The notes: generated by a model not told the origin, from the letters alone. Positions 1 to 8,550 are shown, numbered from the stretch's first letter. The stretch is 64,000 nucleotides of DNA from Halomonas sp. HL-48 (GCF_001314875.1 NZ_LJZS01000003.1:124001-188000), one strand, 5' to 3'. Made by a program: numbers and translations.

Positions 1-522
1 TTTCAGCAAAGCTTCCGTGAACGCATGAGCAAGCTTGCGGGGCTCGATGAAGCGGTGCTGGCCGAGATTGCCGCCGAGCTGCCCCTGATGGATGGTCTCG
101 AGCGCCTGATGGTCAATTTAAAACGGCTTGGCTACCGCACCGCCATCCTGTCCGGCGGCTTCACCTACTTTGCCGAGTATTTACAACAACGCCTCGGCTT
201 TGACGAAATTCACGCCAATGAGCTGGTGATCGAGAACGGCGTGGTCACCGGCGAGGTAAGCGAGCCGATTGTCGACGCCGAACGCAAGGCGGAGTTACTG
301 GAGCAAATCGCCCTGCGCGAAGGATTGACCCTCGACCAGACAATCGCCGTGGGCGATGGGGCCAACGATCTCAAGATGCTGGCCAAGGCCGGCCTGGGCA
401 TTGCCTTTCGTGCCAAGCCCGTGGTCCGCGCCCAGGCTCGGCAGGCGATTTCCACCCTGGGCATTGACGCGGTGCTGTACCTGATCGGCTACCGGCAGTG
501 CGATCTGATCGACGCGCATTGA
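1..522 (+). CDS. serB: Phosphoserine phosphatase SerB, C-terminal part (5' end outside window)
   Basis: Removes phosphate from phosphoserine, the last step of serine synthesis, in the cytosol. The frame is open from base 1, so the start lies upstream and the first ATG at 25 is internal. Visible HAD-family elements are the motif II serine in ILSGGF, the motif III lysine in FRAKP and the motif IV acidic cluster GDGANDLKML. The N-terminal DxDxT nucleophile motif and any ACT-like regulatory domain are cut off by the window edge. It is followed at once by a hairpin and by a convergent gene. Family identity is secure; full length cannot be judged. Confidence 0.93.
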   Translation, partial: FQQSFRERMSKLAGLDEAVLAEIAAELPLMDGLERLMVNLKRLGYRTAILSGGFTYFAEYLQQRLGFDEIHANELVIENGVVTGEVSEPIVDAERKAELLEQIALREGLTLDQTIAVGDGANDLKMLAKAGLGIAFRAKPVVRAQARQAISTLGIDAVLYLIGYRQCDLIDAH

Positions 523-542
523 GGCCCCTCGGGGCCTCGTTT
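521..542 (+). terminator. Hairpin terminator after serB
   Basis: A 7-bp GC-rich stem (GAGGCCC 521-527 with GGGCCTC 532-538) closes a CTCG loop and is followed by a short GTTT. It overlaps the serB stop codon and separates serB from the convergent lipoprotein gene. The T-run is weak, so efficiency is uncertain. Confidence 0.5.
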
Positions 543-1374
543 ACTCGCTTGAATCGTCATTCACCACCCCGTACTCGGCGCGCAGAGTCTCGAGCCGTTC
601 ACGCTGGCGTTCGCTCAGCTCGGGGGTATCCCACAGCGGGTTGCCTTCATCGTCGTGAATCTCCTCAATGGTGACGTCGAATTGCGCACCGTCGGGAATA
701 TCGCGATTCCCCCAGGGACCAAACCGGTTGGGGGCCAGGCGCCATTCGGCGCTTTCACCCGGCGCCAATCCGTCGCGAATCACGTAATAAAAGGCCTCGT
801 CGACCCAGGGCGCCTCGCGGCCGGGGGTGGTGACCACCCCTCTAAGCGATAGCTGGGAGAGGCGTTCATCGGAGCCGTTGGTCACGGCAAGCTCAATCAC
901 CGGCTCCAGCGCCCCGTAGGGGCTCGTGCTCATGTAAAACTCGGCGCTGTCGAGGGTGACCTGCTCGCGCTGCTCCCGGTCGTGCTCGGCCTTGGCCTGC
1001 TTATCTTCCAGCCGCGAAAGGATATTCAGCGCCTGCTGGCGTTCGCGAGCGCGGCGGTTACGCAGCATTTCATTGGCTTTTTCGATGGCTTCATCGCCGG
1101 TCAGCCCATGCATGTGGGCGTTGGCCGACTCGGCAATTTCAGCGGCGTTCAGTGGTTGCGGGTTGAGGATGTCGATGCCGTCGAACGATGACATCGCCAT
1201 GATGGTCAGCGCTTGATCAAATTCGTCGCGTTTATAGGTGGGCAGCGACTCGCGCACTTTCTCGACCGATACGACGGCCGCTGGCATCGAACTGGCGTCG
1301 ATCCTGGGTTCTGAACAACCCGCAAGCATCACTATCGACAATGACACTGCCGACAGCCTGAAAAGGCTCCACAT
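541..1374 (-). CDS. Predicted lipoprotein of the DUF6694 type
   Basis: A 277-residue exported protein. It has a hydrophobic signal segment ending in the lipobox LAGC with Cys20, so it should be lipidated and membrane-anchored. The middle (about residues 95-140) is charged and helix-prone, rich in Arg, Glu and Gln. The C-terminal part looks like a beta-rich extracytoplasmic domain. It resembles small conserved lipoproteins annotated DUF6694 in Gammaproteobacteria; this is recalled family resemblance, and the function is unknown. The ATG has AAGGA upstream. It starts 26 bases after mrpG on the same strand, so it may be co-transcribed as the last gene of the mrp operon. Confidence 0.7.
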   Translation of the reverse strand: MWSLFRLSAVSLSIVMLAGCSEPRIDASSMPAAVVSVEKVRESLPTYKRDEFDQALTIMAMSSFDGIDILNPQPLNAAEIAESANAHMHGLTGDEAIEKANEMLRNRRARERQQALNILSRLEDKQAKAEHDREQREQVTLDSAEFYMSTSPYGALEPVIELAVTNGSDERLSQLSLRGVVTTPGREAPWVDEAFYYVIRDGLAPGESAEWRLAPNRFGPWGNRDIPDGAQFDVTIEEIHDDEGNPLWDTPELSERQRERLETLRAEYGVVNDDSSE

Positions 1375-1400
1375 ACAGTTTCCTTAACGAAACGAGGTCA

Positions 1401-1787
1401 TTAACCATGCCCCTTGTCGGGGTGAGGAACGGGTTTCTTGCCCACTTCCTCGGGGCGAAGCTCCACGGGCTTCCCCTGGGTTTTATCAATGTGCTTGAGG
1501 CGCATGTGCAAGCCGGTCTTGGCCAGCAGGTGGGCGCTGACCGGTGCGGTGATAAACAAGAACAGGGTGATCAGCATTTCCTGGATGTCGGGCTTGCCGT
1601 CAACGCTCCAGAAGTACGCCATGGACGCCACCAGCATGCAGCCGATGCCCAGCGTGGTGGCCTTGGTGGGGCCGTGCAGGCGCATATAGAAGTCCCGCAG
1701 GTGGGCCATCCCCAGGGAGCCGACAAACACGAAAATACCGCCTGCGACCAGCAGCAGTGAAATCAAGGACTCTACCCAAAATGACAT
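1401..1787 (-). CDS. mrpG: Na+/H+ antiporter subunit MrpG (PhaG/MnhG)
   Basis: A small membrane subunit of the multisubunit Mrp antiporter, which expels Na+ (or K+) in exchange for H+. The 128-residue protein has about three hydrophobic segments (near residues 7-27, 43-62 and 68-90), and the region LRDFYMRLHGPTKATTLG is typical of the MnhG/PhaG family. The C-terminal tail (about 105-128) is hydrophilic. The ATG at 1787 was chosen because it has AGGTG upstream and begins at the family start; an in-frame opening 36 codons further up overlaps mrpF and looks spurious. Last Mrp gene of the operon, 37 bases after mrpF. Confidence 0.93.
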   Translation of the reverse strand: MSFWVESLISLLLVAGGIFVFVGSLGMAHLRDFYMRLHGPTKATTLGIGCMLVASMAYFWSVDGKPDIQEMLITLFLFITAPVSAHLLAKTGLHMRLKHIDKTQGKPVELRPEEVGKKPVPHPDKGHG

Positions 1788-1824
1788 ATTCGCACCTGTG
1801 TAGCGGCAAAAAAGGTAACCGGCT

Positions 1825-2094
1825 TCATTCGATAATATCCCCGCGTAGTATGTACTTGCATACCGCCACCGTGCTGATAAAACCGAGCATGGCAATAAGC
1901 AGTGCCGACTCGAAATAGGTTTTGGTGTTCAGCCACAGGCCGAGCAGCACGATCAGGGCGATGGAATTGACGTACATGGTATCCAGGGCCAGCACGCGGT
2001 CGGGTAAATCGGGGCCGATGGTCAGACGATAAAGGTTCAGTAGCAAGGCCATGACGACCAGCGCCAGGGTGATATACAGCGCAATGCTCAGCAT
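1825..2094 (-). CDS. mrpF: Na+/H+ antiporter subunit MrpF
   Basis: An 89-residue inner-membrane subunit of the Mrp complex with three predicted helices (about residues 3-21, 40-57 and 62-80). The segment RLTIGPDLPDRVLALD is characteristic of MnhF/PhaF and contains the charged residues common in this subunit. The start overlaps the end of mrpE by 7 bases, which points to translational coupling. Length is usual for the family. Confidence 0.94.
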   Translation of the reverse strand: MLSIALYITLALVVMALLLNLYRLTIGPDLPDRVLALDTMYVNSIALIVLLGLWLNTKTYFESALLIAMLGFISTVAVCKYILRGDIIE

Positions 2095-2585
2095 TCGTAG
2101 ATCTCCTTTAGCGGGCGTTCGTAGCGTTCGCGTATCTGATGAATCAACGCGTCTTCATCGTCAGCATTCAGGGCATGAATGAGCAGCGTTTTACCGTCCA
2201 TGCGCAAGTTGGCGGACACGGTCCCCGGCGTCAGACTGATCGTGCTGGCCAGCAGGGTAATGGTAAAGCGCTCTTCCAACATGAGCGGATATTCCACAAA
2301 GTGGGGATTGAGCTTGCGCCACGGGTTGGCAATCAGATAGGCCACTTCAAAGTTGGCGGTGATGATATCGCCCAGCACGCGGAGTACAAAGCGCAGCAGC
2401 ACCAGCGGCTTCTTGATACGTGGCCGTGAATCCCAAAAGCGGTTGGTAAGCAGCGGGATGACAATGGCCAGGAACCCGCCTAACACAATGTGACCTGGGG
2501 AGACGCTGCGTGCCAGCAGGAGCCACACCACGAGCAATAAAATTGAAAAGACAGGGGTCGGCAACCAGGCGCGCGATCGAATCAT
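2088..2585 (-). CDS. mrpE: Na+/H+ antiporter subunit MrpE
   Basis: A 165-residue Mrp subunit. Hydrophobic N-terminal helices (about residues 10-30 and 33-50) precede a cytoplasmic domain with the family patterns ANPWRKLNP and TISLTPGTVSA. Its ATG overlaps the mrpD stop by 4 bases (ATGA) and its end overlaps mrpF, so translation of the operon appears tightly coupled. Length fits the MnhE/PhaE family. Confidence 0.94.
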   Translation of the reverse strand: MIRSRAWLPTPVFSILLLVVWLLLARSVSPGHIVLGGFLAIVIPLLTNRFWDSRPRIKKPLVLLRFVLRVLGDIITANFEVAYLIANPWRKLNPHFVEYPLMLEERFTITLLASTISLTPGTVSANLRMDGKTLLIHALNADDEDALIHQIRERYERPLKEIYEC

Positions 2586-4093
2586 GGGGTATCTCCAGCG
2601 TCAGGAATTAACCTATCAATGACCAGGCCTGGATTGGCCAATTGCTCGGCAGTAGCCTGGGTATAATCGCTTACCGGGCTTGCAAACACGACCATCGCAA
2701 GCGAAGCGCTCAGCAACCACACCATGCCAAACCACTGATAACGGGAAAGGGCGCTGCCGCTCAGGTTGCCGCGGTGGCTACGCCAGAACAGGGTGGAGCC
2801 GGCGCGGGAAAGCGCAATCAGTGATGCCAGGCCCGCTAGCAGCAGCAGTGGCCATAGCCAGAGTCGCTGGCTGCCTTCTGCCGCGTTGAGCATCAGCGCC
2901 TTACCGAAGGCGCCCGACAGCGGCGGCATCCCGGCCACGGCAATCGCCCCGAAAAAGAAGGCCATCGCCAGGGCTGAACCCTGGACCATGGGGCGCCCCT
3001 TGACCAGGCGGGTGCCCGGTTTGCCGCGCTGCAGGCCAATCATCTCGGCGAGCAGGAACAGACCGCCGGTAATCAGCGTGGTGTGAATCAGGTAGTAGAG
3101 CAGCGCCGAGGTGGCGGCAGGACTACGCATGCCGACGCCCGCGAGGAGCGTGCCCACGGAAATCAGCACCAGATAGGCAATCAGCAGTCGAAGGTCGCGA
3201 GCGGCCATCACGCCCACCCCGGCAGCGGCCAGGGTGGCTAACGAAAGCCACCATACCCAGGACTGCTCAATGGCCTCCAGGTTGCCGGCCTGGTCGCCGA
3301 AGATCAGGCTATACACCCGCAGAATCGCGTAAATGCCCACCTTGGTCATCACCGCAAACAGGGCGGCGACCGGGGCCGGCGCGGCCGCGTAAGCGCGGGG
3401 GAGCCAGAAATACAGCGGCAAGATGGCCGCTTTAAGGCCAAACACCACCAGCAGCATCAGGGCGCCTGCGACCACCAGGCCTTCGCGCTCGGCGGGCAGC
3501 TCGGCCATGCGCGAGGCCATGTCGGCCATGTTGAGGGTGCCGGTGGCGCCATACAGTACGCCTACGCCAATAAGGAAAAGCGACGAACCCGCCAGATTGA
3601 GGACGACGTAATGCACGCTGGCCTGAATCCGCGCCTTGCCGCCGCCGTGGAGCAGCAGGGCGTAGGAGGCCAGCAGCAGCACCTCGAAAAACACGAACAG
3701 GTTAAACAGATCGCCGGTCAGGAAGGCACCGTTGATGCCCATCAACTGCCACTGGAATAGGCCGTGGAAGTTGCTGCCTTTTTCATCATCGCCGCCGCAG
3801 GAAAAGACGACAGCCCCGACTGCCAGCAGCGCGGTGACCAGCAACATCAGCGCCGACAAGCGGTCGAGTACCAGCGCAATACCAAACGGCGGCTGCCAGT
3901 CCCCCAGTGCGTAATAGGTCACTTCGCCGGAGTTGGCCTGGCTGACCAGCCCAATGGCGATGAGCAGCAGACCGACCGTGGACACCACGCTCACGATTCG
4001 CTTGTACCAGACCATTCCCTGACGTTGATAAAGCAGCAGAATCCCCGCAACCAACGGCAGCACGACAGGTAAAACAATCAGATGTTGGATCAT
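2582..4093 (-). CDS. mrpD: Na+/H+ antiporter subunit MrpD
   Basis: A 503-residue polytopic subunit homologous to proton-pumping complex I subunits NuoL/M/N, thought to form one of the ion-translocating modules of Mrp. About 14 hydrophobic segments are visible. The block LKAAILPLYFWLPRAYAAAP, with the intramembrane lysine and the PLYFWLP signature, is diagnostic of the proton-antiporter M domain. The start overlaps mrpC by 4 bases and the end overlaps mrpE by 4 bases. Confidence 0.95.
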   Translation of the reverse strand: MIQHLIVLPVVLPLVAGILLLYQRQGMVWYKRIVSVVSTVGLLLIAIGLVSQANSGEVTYYALGDWQPPFGIALVLDRLSALMLLVTALLAVGAVVFSCGGDDEKGSNFHGLFQWQLMGINGAFLTGDLFNLFVFFEVLLLASYALLLHGGGKARIQASVHYVVLNLAGSSLFLIGVGVLYGATGTLNMADMASRMAELPAEREGLVVAGALMLLVVFGLKAAILPLYFWLPRAYAAAPAPVAALFAVMTKVGIYAILRVYSLIFGDQAGNLEAIEQSWVWWLSLATLAAAGVGVMAARDLRLLIAYLVLISVGTLLAGVGMRSPAATSALLYYLIHTTLITGGLFLLAEMIGLQRGKPGTRLVKGRPMVQGSALAMAFFFGAIAVAGMPPLSGAFGKALMLNAAEGSQRLWLWPLLLLAGLASLIALSRAGSTLFWRSHRGNLSGSALSRYQWFGMVWLLSASLAMVVFASPVSDYTQATAEQLANPGLVIDRLIPDAGDTP

Positions 4094-4422
4094 TCGCGAT
4101 CATCCTTCTTGCCGTCAACGTGGTCGTTACCCACCTCGCTGCGCGCGCGCATCGCGAGGATGACCACAAAGGCGGTCATGGCGAATCCGATAACGATGGC
4201 GGTCAACACCAACGCCTGCGGCAGGGGGTCAGCGAAGTTATCGCCCTGATTGACGAGGGCGGCACCGTCGGTGGTCAGTCCGCCCATGGAAAATAGAAAC
4301 AGATTGACGGCATAGGAGAGCAGGGTTAACCCCACCACCACTGGGAAGGTGCGTCCGCGCAGCGTCAGATAAAGCCCGGAGGCGGTCAGTACGCCGGTCG
4401 TGATCGCGTAAAGCAGTTCCAT
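4090..4422 (-). CDS. mrpC: Na+/H+ antiporter subunit MrpC (NuoK-like)
   Basis: A 110-residue, three-helix subunit related to complex I NuoK. The typical segment DPLPQALVLTAIVIGFA, which follows the central loop in the MnhC family, is present near residues 65-81. The C-terminal tail is strongly charged. It overlaps mrpA by 1 base and mrpD by 4 bases. Length matches the family. Confidence 0.95.
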   Translation of the reverse strand: MELLYAITTGVLTASGLYLTLRGRTFPVVVGLTLLSYAVNLFLFSMGGLTTDGAALVNQGDNFADPLPQALVLTAIVIGFAMTAFVVILAMRARSEVGNDHVDGKKDDRE

Positions 4423-7268
4423 TAACGAGGCTCCTTGCTGGAGGGGGCGGAGGGTGTCTCAGCGTCTTTTTCTACCTGTTCGGGTAACGGGCGATGGGCC
4501 GTGGTCACCTTGCCCAGATTGGCCAGGATCATTAGCGTGGCGCCTACCACGGCCAGGTAAACCCCCAGGTCGAAGAGCAAAGCCGTTGCCAGCTCGAATT
4601 CACCCACGACGGGAAGGGTGAAATAACCAAACGACGAGGTCAGGAAGGGATAACCGAACAGCCAGCTGCCAAGCCCGGTAAGCGTGGCGATGGCTACCCC
4701 GACAACGGCCACTGGCTGGAAGGGGAAGTTGAGGCGTTCCTGGGCCCATTCGACTCCGCGGGCCATATACAGCAGTATCAGCGCTACTGCGGTAATCAAG
4801 CCGGCGATAAAGCCGCCGCCCGGTTGATTGTGGCCGCGCAGGAAGATAAACGCTGAGACCAGCAAAGCAAGGGGCAGAATCGTCATGGAAATGGAGGTCA
4901 GAATGGCCGGATAGCGGTCCGGCGACCATACCCGGCCTTCACCATCGCTGTGCGGAATAAACAGGCGCAGGCGGTTCAGCAGCTTGAAGATGGCAAGCCC
5001 GGCGATGGCCAGTACGGTGATCTCCCCCAGCGTATCGAAGCCACGGAAATCGACCAGAATGACGTTGACCACGTTGTAGCCGCCGCCACCGGGCTTGCTG
5101 TTGTCGACAAAAAAGCTCGAGATCGACAGCGTCTCGCGGGTCAATACCGCATAGTTAAGGCTGGCAATGACCAGGCCAAGCGAACCGGCGAGTAACATGT
5201 CGCGCAGGTTGCGCAGCGGACTGGATTCCTGGGGTGTTTTTTGCGGCAGGAAGAACAGCGCCAGCATCAGCAGGATCATTGTGACCACTTCTACGGAAAG
5301 CTGGGTCAGGGCCAGGTCTGGTGCTGAAAAGCGTGCAAAGGTGAGGGCGACAAACAGCCCCACGATCGACAGCATGAGCAGCGAGATCAAGCGGTAGCGA
5401 TGGGTGGCGGCGGTGGCAATGCCACCGAAAATGAGCATCACGGCGCCGAAAATCACCACGCCGTCGACCGGCTGGTTACCCGCTGCGCCGGTAAGGTCCG
5501 TTACCTGGACAAGGCCGATCAAGCCCATCAGGAAGGCGGCGAAGAGCAGCAAGGTCATGTAGCGCTGCAGCGAATGGCCTTCGAATATCGCCACCAGCTT
5601 TTCGGCCTGGTAGCCAAGCGTGACAATCTGGCGCTCAAACACGCGTCGGGCATCGACGCTGGCAAACTGACGGGTGAAAAGGCGCATCTCATGGTGACGC
5701 CAGTAGAGCGCGGCGCCTATCACCAGCGCGGCGATACTCATCATCAGCGGCAGGTTGACGCCATGCCAGATAGCCAGTTTGAATTCCATCGGCCGCTGCA
5801 GCACCGCTTGAGTGGCAAGATCGAGCAGGCCCGTTGCCATCAGAGCGGGGAATAGCCCCACCACCACGCACAGCACGACCAGGATTTCCACCGGCAAGCG
5901 CATCAGGTGCGGTGGCTCGTGGGGCGTCTTGGGCGGCGCTTCGCGCGCGGGTTTGAAGAACACCGCGTAAACCAGGCGTAACGAGTAGGCGACGGAAAGA
6001 ATGCCCCCGAGAGTGGCAAGCGCCGGCAATAACCAGCTCAAACCGCCCAATACCGGGGTTTCCAGCGTTTCGGTAAAGAACATCTCCTTGGAGAGGAAGC
6101 CGTTGAACAGCGGTACCCCCGCCATGGCGGCGGCGGCCAGGGTGGTCAGTAACGCCGTAACCGGCATGGCCTTTCTAAGCCCGCCAAGCTGCTTCAATTC
6201 CCGGGTGCCGGTTTCATGGTCAATGATGCCGGCGCTCATGAACAGCGCGGCTTTGAAGGTGGCATGGTTGAGGATGTGAAACAGCGCGGCGAGCACAGCC
6301 ATGGGGCTGCCGATTCCCAGCAGAACTGTGATCAGGCCCAGGTGGCTGACCGTTGAAAAGGCCAGGATGCCTTTCAAATCGGTTTTGAACAGCGCAAACC
6401 AGGCGCCGTAAAGCAGCGTGACGGTGCCCACTAGCGAGACGACGACGGTCCATAGTTCGCTGTCGGCAATCGCGGGATGAAGCCGTGCCATGAGAAAAAT
6501 CCCCGCCTTGACCATGGTGGCCGAATGCAGGTAAGCCGACACGGGCGTGGGTGCCGCCATGGCATGGGGAAGCCAGAACTGAAAAGGAAACTGGGCTGAT
6601 TTGGTAAAAGCGCCGAGCAGTACCAGGCAAAGCATCAGCGGATAGCGCGGATCGGCTATAATCGCTTCGCTGCTGGCCAGCACGTCATCCATGCTGAAGC
6701 TGCCGGCCATGTCGCCCAGCAGGAGTAGTCCCGCCAGCAGCGCCAGGCCGCCCGCCCCGGTTACCGTCAGCGCCATCCGCGCCCCTTTGCGGGCTTCCGA
6801 CTGGTGCGACCAGAAGCCGATCAGCAAGAACGAGGAGAGGCTGGTGAGCTCCCAGAAAAGCCACAGTAGGATCAGGTTATCCGACATGGAAATGCCGACC
6901 ATGGACGCCATGAACAGCATCAAGAAGGCGTAAAAGCGGCCTACGGGTTCGTCGCTGGCAAGATAAAAGTGGGCATAAAGCAGTATCAAAAGCCCGATGC
7001 CAATAATCAGCAAGTTGAACAGCAGCGACAGGCCATCCAGGCGCAGTGCCAGCTCAAGGTTGAGCTCAGGCAGCCAGCCGACGGCGAAGCGCAGTGTTTC
7101 GCCGTCGAGCATTGCCGGTATCTGCATCAGGGTGAGCAGTAGGGCAATGGCCGGCAGCAGAGCAGTGGCCAACGAGCAGGCCACACGGCTGCGTTGAGCG
7201 TTGAGGACCGGCACCAAGACGCCTAGTAAAGGCAATAAGGCTATCCACAGCAGTGTCATGGGAGTCAT
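4422..7268 (-). CDS. mrpA: Na+/H+ antiporter subunit MrpA with fused MrpB domain
   Basis: The large Mrp subunit, about 948 residues. The N-terminal two thirds is a NuoL-like proton-antiporter domain with the signature [20 protein letters not shown] near residue 230 and the lysine at its start. After about residue 600 come further helices, and the last 150 residues carry the MnhB-type region with [14 protein letters not shown]. An A-B fusion with order A, C, D, E, F, G is the group-2 (Pha-type) arrangement. ATG at 7268 and ATG at 7259 are both possible; neither has a strong ribosome site, and a TTG at 7277 sits too close to the upstream T-run. First gene of a tightly overlapping operon. Confidence 0.95.
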   Translation of the reverse strand: MTPMTLLWIALLPLLGVLVPVLNAQRSRVACSLATALLPAIALLLTLMQIPAMLDGETLRFAVGWLPELNLELALRLDGLSLLFNLLIIGIGLLILLYAHFYLASDEPVGRFYAFLMLFMASMVGISMSDNLILLWLFWELTSLSSFLLIGFWSHQSEARKGARMALTVTGAGGLALLAGLLLLGDMAGSFSMDDVLASSEAIIADPRYPLMLCLVLLGAFTKSAQFPFQFWLPHAMAAPTPVSAYLHSATMVKAGIFLMARLHPAIADSELWTVVVSLVGTVTLLYGAWFALFKTDLKGILAFSTVSHLGLITVLLGIGSPMAVLAALFHILNHATFKAALFMSAGIIDHETGTRELKQLGGLRKAMPVTALLTTLAAAAMAGVPLFNGFLSKEMFFTETLETPVLGGLSWLLPALATLGGILSVAYSLRLVYAVFFKPAREAPPKTPHEPPHLMRLPVEILVVLCVVVGLFPALMATGLLDLATQAVLQRPMEFKLAIWHGVNLPLMMSIAALVIGAALYWRHHEMRLFTRQFASVDARRVFERQIVTLGYQAEKLVAIFEGHSLQRYMTLLLFAAFLMGLIGLVQVTDLTGAAGNQPVDGVVIFGAVMLIFGGIATAATHRYRLISLLMLSIVGLFVALTFARFSAPDLALTQLSVEVVTMILLMLALFFLPQKTPQESSPLRNLRDMLLAGSLGLVIASLNYAVLTRETLSISSFFVDNSKPGGGGYNVVNVILVDFRGFDTLGEITVLAIAGLAIFKLLNRLRLFIPHSDGEGRVWSPDRYPAILTSISMTILPLALLVSAFIFLRGHNQPGGGFIAGLITAVALILLYMARGVEWAQERLNFPFQPVAVVGVAIATLTGLGSWLFGYPFLTSSFGYFTLPVVGEFELATALLFDLGVYLAVVGATLMILANLGKVTTAHRPLPEQVEKDAETPSAPSSKEPR

Positions 7269-7282
7269 CCAGCGCAATAATC

Positions 7283-7320
7283 AAAAAAAGCCCGCTAGCC
7301 GCAATGGCGTCGGCTGAGGC
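7283..7320 (-). terminator. Terminator-like hairpin in the mrpA leader (possible attenuator)
   Basis: On the minus strand an imperfect GC-rich hairpin (7320-7290; core AGCC paired with GGCT, outer GCC with GGC) runs directly into seven T residues at 7289-7283, only about 15 bases before the mrpA start. This has the form of an intrinsic terminator inside the 5' leader of the operon, so it may attenuate transcription. No gene precedes it on this strand, so it is unlikely to serve as an ordinary gene-end terminator. Confidence 0.45.
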
Positions 7321-7346
7321 ATCGGGGGTGAAGCAAATGACACAAG

Positions 7347-7374
7347 AGGATATCACTTGTAGTGCCGTTGTGAA
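7347..7374 (-). promoter_or_regulatory. Candidate sigma-70 promoter of the mrp operon
   Basis: On the minus strand TTCACA (7374-7369) and TATCCT (7352-7347) are separated by 16 bases. Transcription would start near 7340, giving a leader of about 70 bases that contains the hairpin above. This is a match by eye only. Confidence 0.35.
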
Positions 7375-7384
7375 GTTTTAGTAT
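7357..7384 (+). promoter_or_regulatory. Candidate sigma-70 promoter of the sodium-channel gene
   Basis: TTGTAG (7357-7362) and TAGTAT (7379-7384) lie 16 bases apart, about 40 bases before the channel start. The element overlaps the candidate divergent mrp promoter, so polymerase binding to one could affect the other. A match by eye only. Confidence 0.33.
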
Positions 7385-7422
7385 AAAGTGGCGCCGTCCA
7401 CCGGAGCGAGTCTGTTTACCCT

Positions 7423-8292
7423 ATGAATCAACCTTTCGACACATGGCAAGCGCGTTTCGAAACCCTGCGTTCGAACAAATTTTTTGAAGCGTTCGTGATC
7501 GCGATTATTGTGGTCTCGGCGTTGGTTATCGGTGCCAAAACCTACGAAGAAGAAACCTCGCGCTTTGAGCAGTGGCTGCTATATCTCGATCAGGCGATCA
7601 CGGTGTTCTTCCTGGTGGAGATCCTCATCAGGATCGCCGCGGAAGGCAGTCTGCTGCGCTTTTTCAAGCGGGGGTGGAATGTTTTCGATTTTGTCATCGT
7701 GACCGCCAGCCTGATCCCTATGGACGATTCCGAGATGGTGCTGCTTGCACGCCTGCTGCGAATCTTCCGCGTGCTGCGGCTGGTATCGATGATCCCTGAG
7801 CTGCAGATGCTGTTGTCGGCTCTGGTGAAGTCCATCCCGCGTATGGGTTACGTGGTGCTGTTGATGTTCATCATCTTTTACATCTATGCCGCGATTGGTA
7901 GCTTTCTGTTTGCCGACATTGATAGCTTCTTATGGGGCAATATCTCCATTTCGATGCTGACGCTATTTCGTATTGCCACGTTCGAGGACTGGACCGATAT
8001 TCTGTATGTCACTCAAGAGGTCTATGCCTGGAGCTGGATTTACTACCTGACGTTTATTTTTCTCACGGCGTTTATCTTCCTCAATATGATGATCGGGATC
8101 GTGCTGGATGTGATGCAAAAAGAGAGCGCCGCGCTCGACCTGCTGAATAACGAGGGAGAGGTCGACGAGATGAAGGAATTACGCAGCGAGGTGAGTGAGA
8201 TGCGCAGCCAGTTGGACCGGATGGAAGCGGCCTTGTCCGGTCAGCCGACCGATAATGCACGTGCGGATGTTGACAAACCCCGTCAGGACTGA
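7423..8292 (+). CDS. Voltage-gated sodium channel, NaChBac/NavBac type
   Basis: A 289-residue single-domain ion channel expected to work as a homotetramer and admit Na+ on depolarisation. S1-S3 span about residues 20-100. S4 carries arginines every third residue (R110, R113, R116, R119). S5 (about 140-165), pore helix and S6 (about 203-232) follow. The selectivity filter TFEDWTD (186-192) fits the bacterial Nav pattern TxE[SD]W, with E188 as the filter glutamate. The tail after S6 (about 245-272) is a heptad-like coiled coil, as in known bacterial Nav channels. GGAGCGAG precedes the ATG. It is divergent from mrp, consistent with a Na+ cycle. Confidence 0.9.
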   Translation: MNQPFDTWQARFETLRSNKFFEAFVIAIIVVSALVIGAKTYEEETSRFEQWLLYLDQAITVFFLVEILIRIAAEGSLLRFFKRGWNVFDFVIVTASLIPMDDSEMVLLARLLRIFRVLRLVSMIPELQMLLSALVKSIPRMGYVVLLMFIIFYIYAAIGSFLFADIDSFLWGNISISMLTLFRIATFEDWTDILYVTQEVYAWSWIYYLTFIFLTAFIFLNMMIGIVLDVMQKESAALDLLNNEGEVDEMKELRSEVSEMRSQLDRMEAALSGQPTDNARADVDKPRQD

Positions 8293-8298
8293 TTTTCT
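8270..8298 (+). promoter_or_regulatory. Candidate promoter of the leuA leader
   Basis: A perfect -35 hexamer TTGACA (8270-8275) is followed after 17 bases by TTTTCT (8293-8298), a poor -10. It lies across the end of the channel gene, whose stop codon falls in the spacer. Transcription would begin close to the leader-peptide start. Confidence 0.4.
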
Positions 8299-8304
8299 AG
8301 AGGC

Positions 8305-8364
8305 ATGAAGACATCCATGATCACCTCTGCGCTAGACCTACGACTACTAACCGCCCGTCTCTGA
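8305..8364 (+). CDS. Leucine-rich leader peptide of leuA
   Basis: A short open frame encodes MKTSMITSALDLRLLTARL followed by TGA. Five of the last ten residues are leucine, four of them encoded by CTA, a codon clearly uncommon in neighbouring genes, which favour CTG. Such a run upstream of leuA is the hallmark of leucine attenuation, where ribosome stalling at Leu codons selects the RNA fold. An alternative start is the ATG at 8317, giving 15 residues; neither start has a textbook ribosome site. The frame ends inside the hairpin at 8353-8379. Too short for normal gene callers. Confidence 0.72.
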   Translation: MKTSMITSALDLRLLTARL

Positions 8365-8379
8365 ATTTCAGGGTCGGGC
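8353..8379 (+). promoter_or_regulatory. Pause/1:2 hairpin overlapping the end of the leuA leader peptide
   Basis: GCCCG (8353-8357) pairs with CGGGC (8375-8379), and CTGA (8361-8364, containing the leader stop) pairs with TCAG (8368-8371) around a 3-base loop. A ribosome finishing the leader peptide would disrupt it, as expected for the first hairpin of an attenuator. Confidence 0.5.
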
Positions 8380-8515
8380 AGTGCTGCTGGCATTGTCGTT
8401 GGGTTACACTAGTTGCGAGGAAGACATGGATATGAACACTGGATTTACTGAATCAATTCGATTTGGGCGTCGCACTCCCATCTTTTGTGCGCGCACAGTT
8501 ATCGATCGTTTTCTG

Positions 8516-8550
8516 CGCCCCATTGCCTGTATTGGCGATGGGGCGTTTTT
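8516..8550 (+). terminator. Attenuator terminator upstream of leuA
   Basis: A perfect 8-bp stem, CGCCCCAT (8516-8523) with ATGGGGCG (8538-8545), has an extra inner GCC/GGC pairing and is followed by five T residues. It ends 63 bases before leuA with no gene end just upstream, so it should act as an attenuator. GGGCG at 8465-8469 could pair with CGCCC at 8516-8520 as a competing antiterminator, with the palindrome TGTGCGCGCACA between them. Confidence 0.75.
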
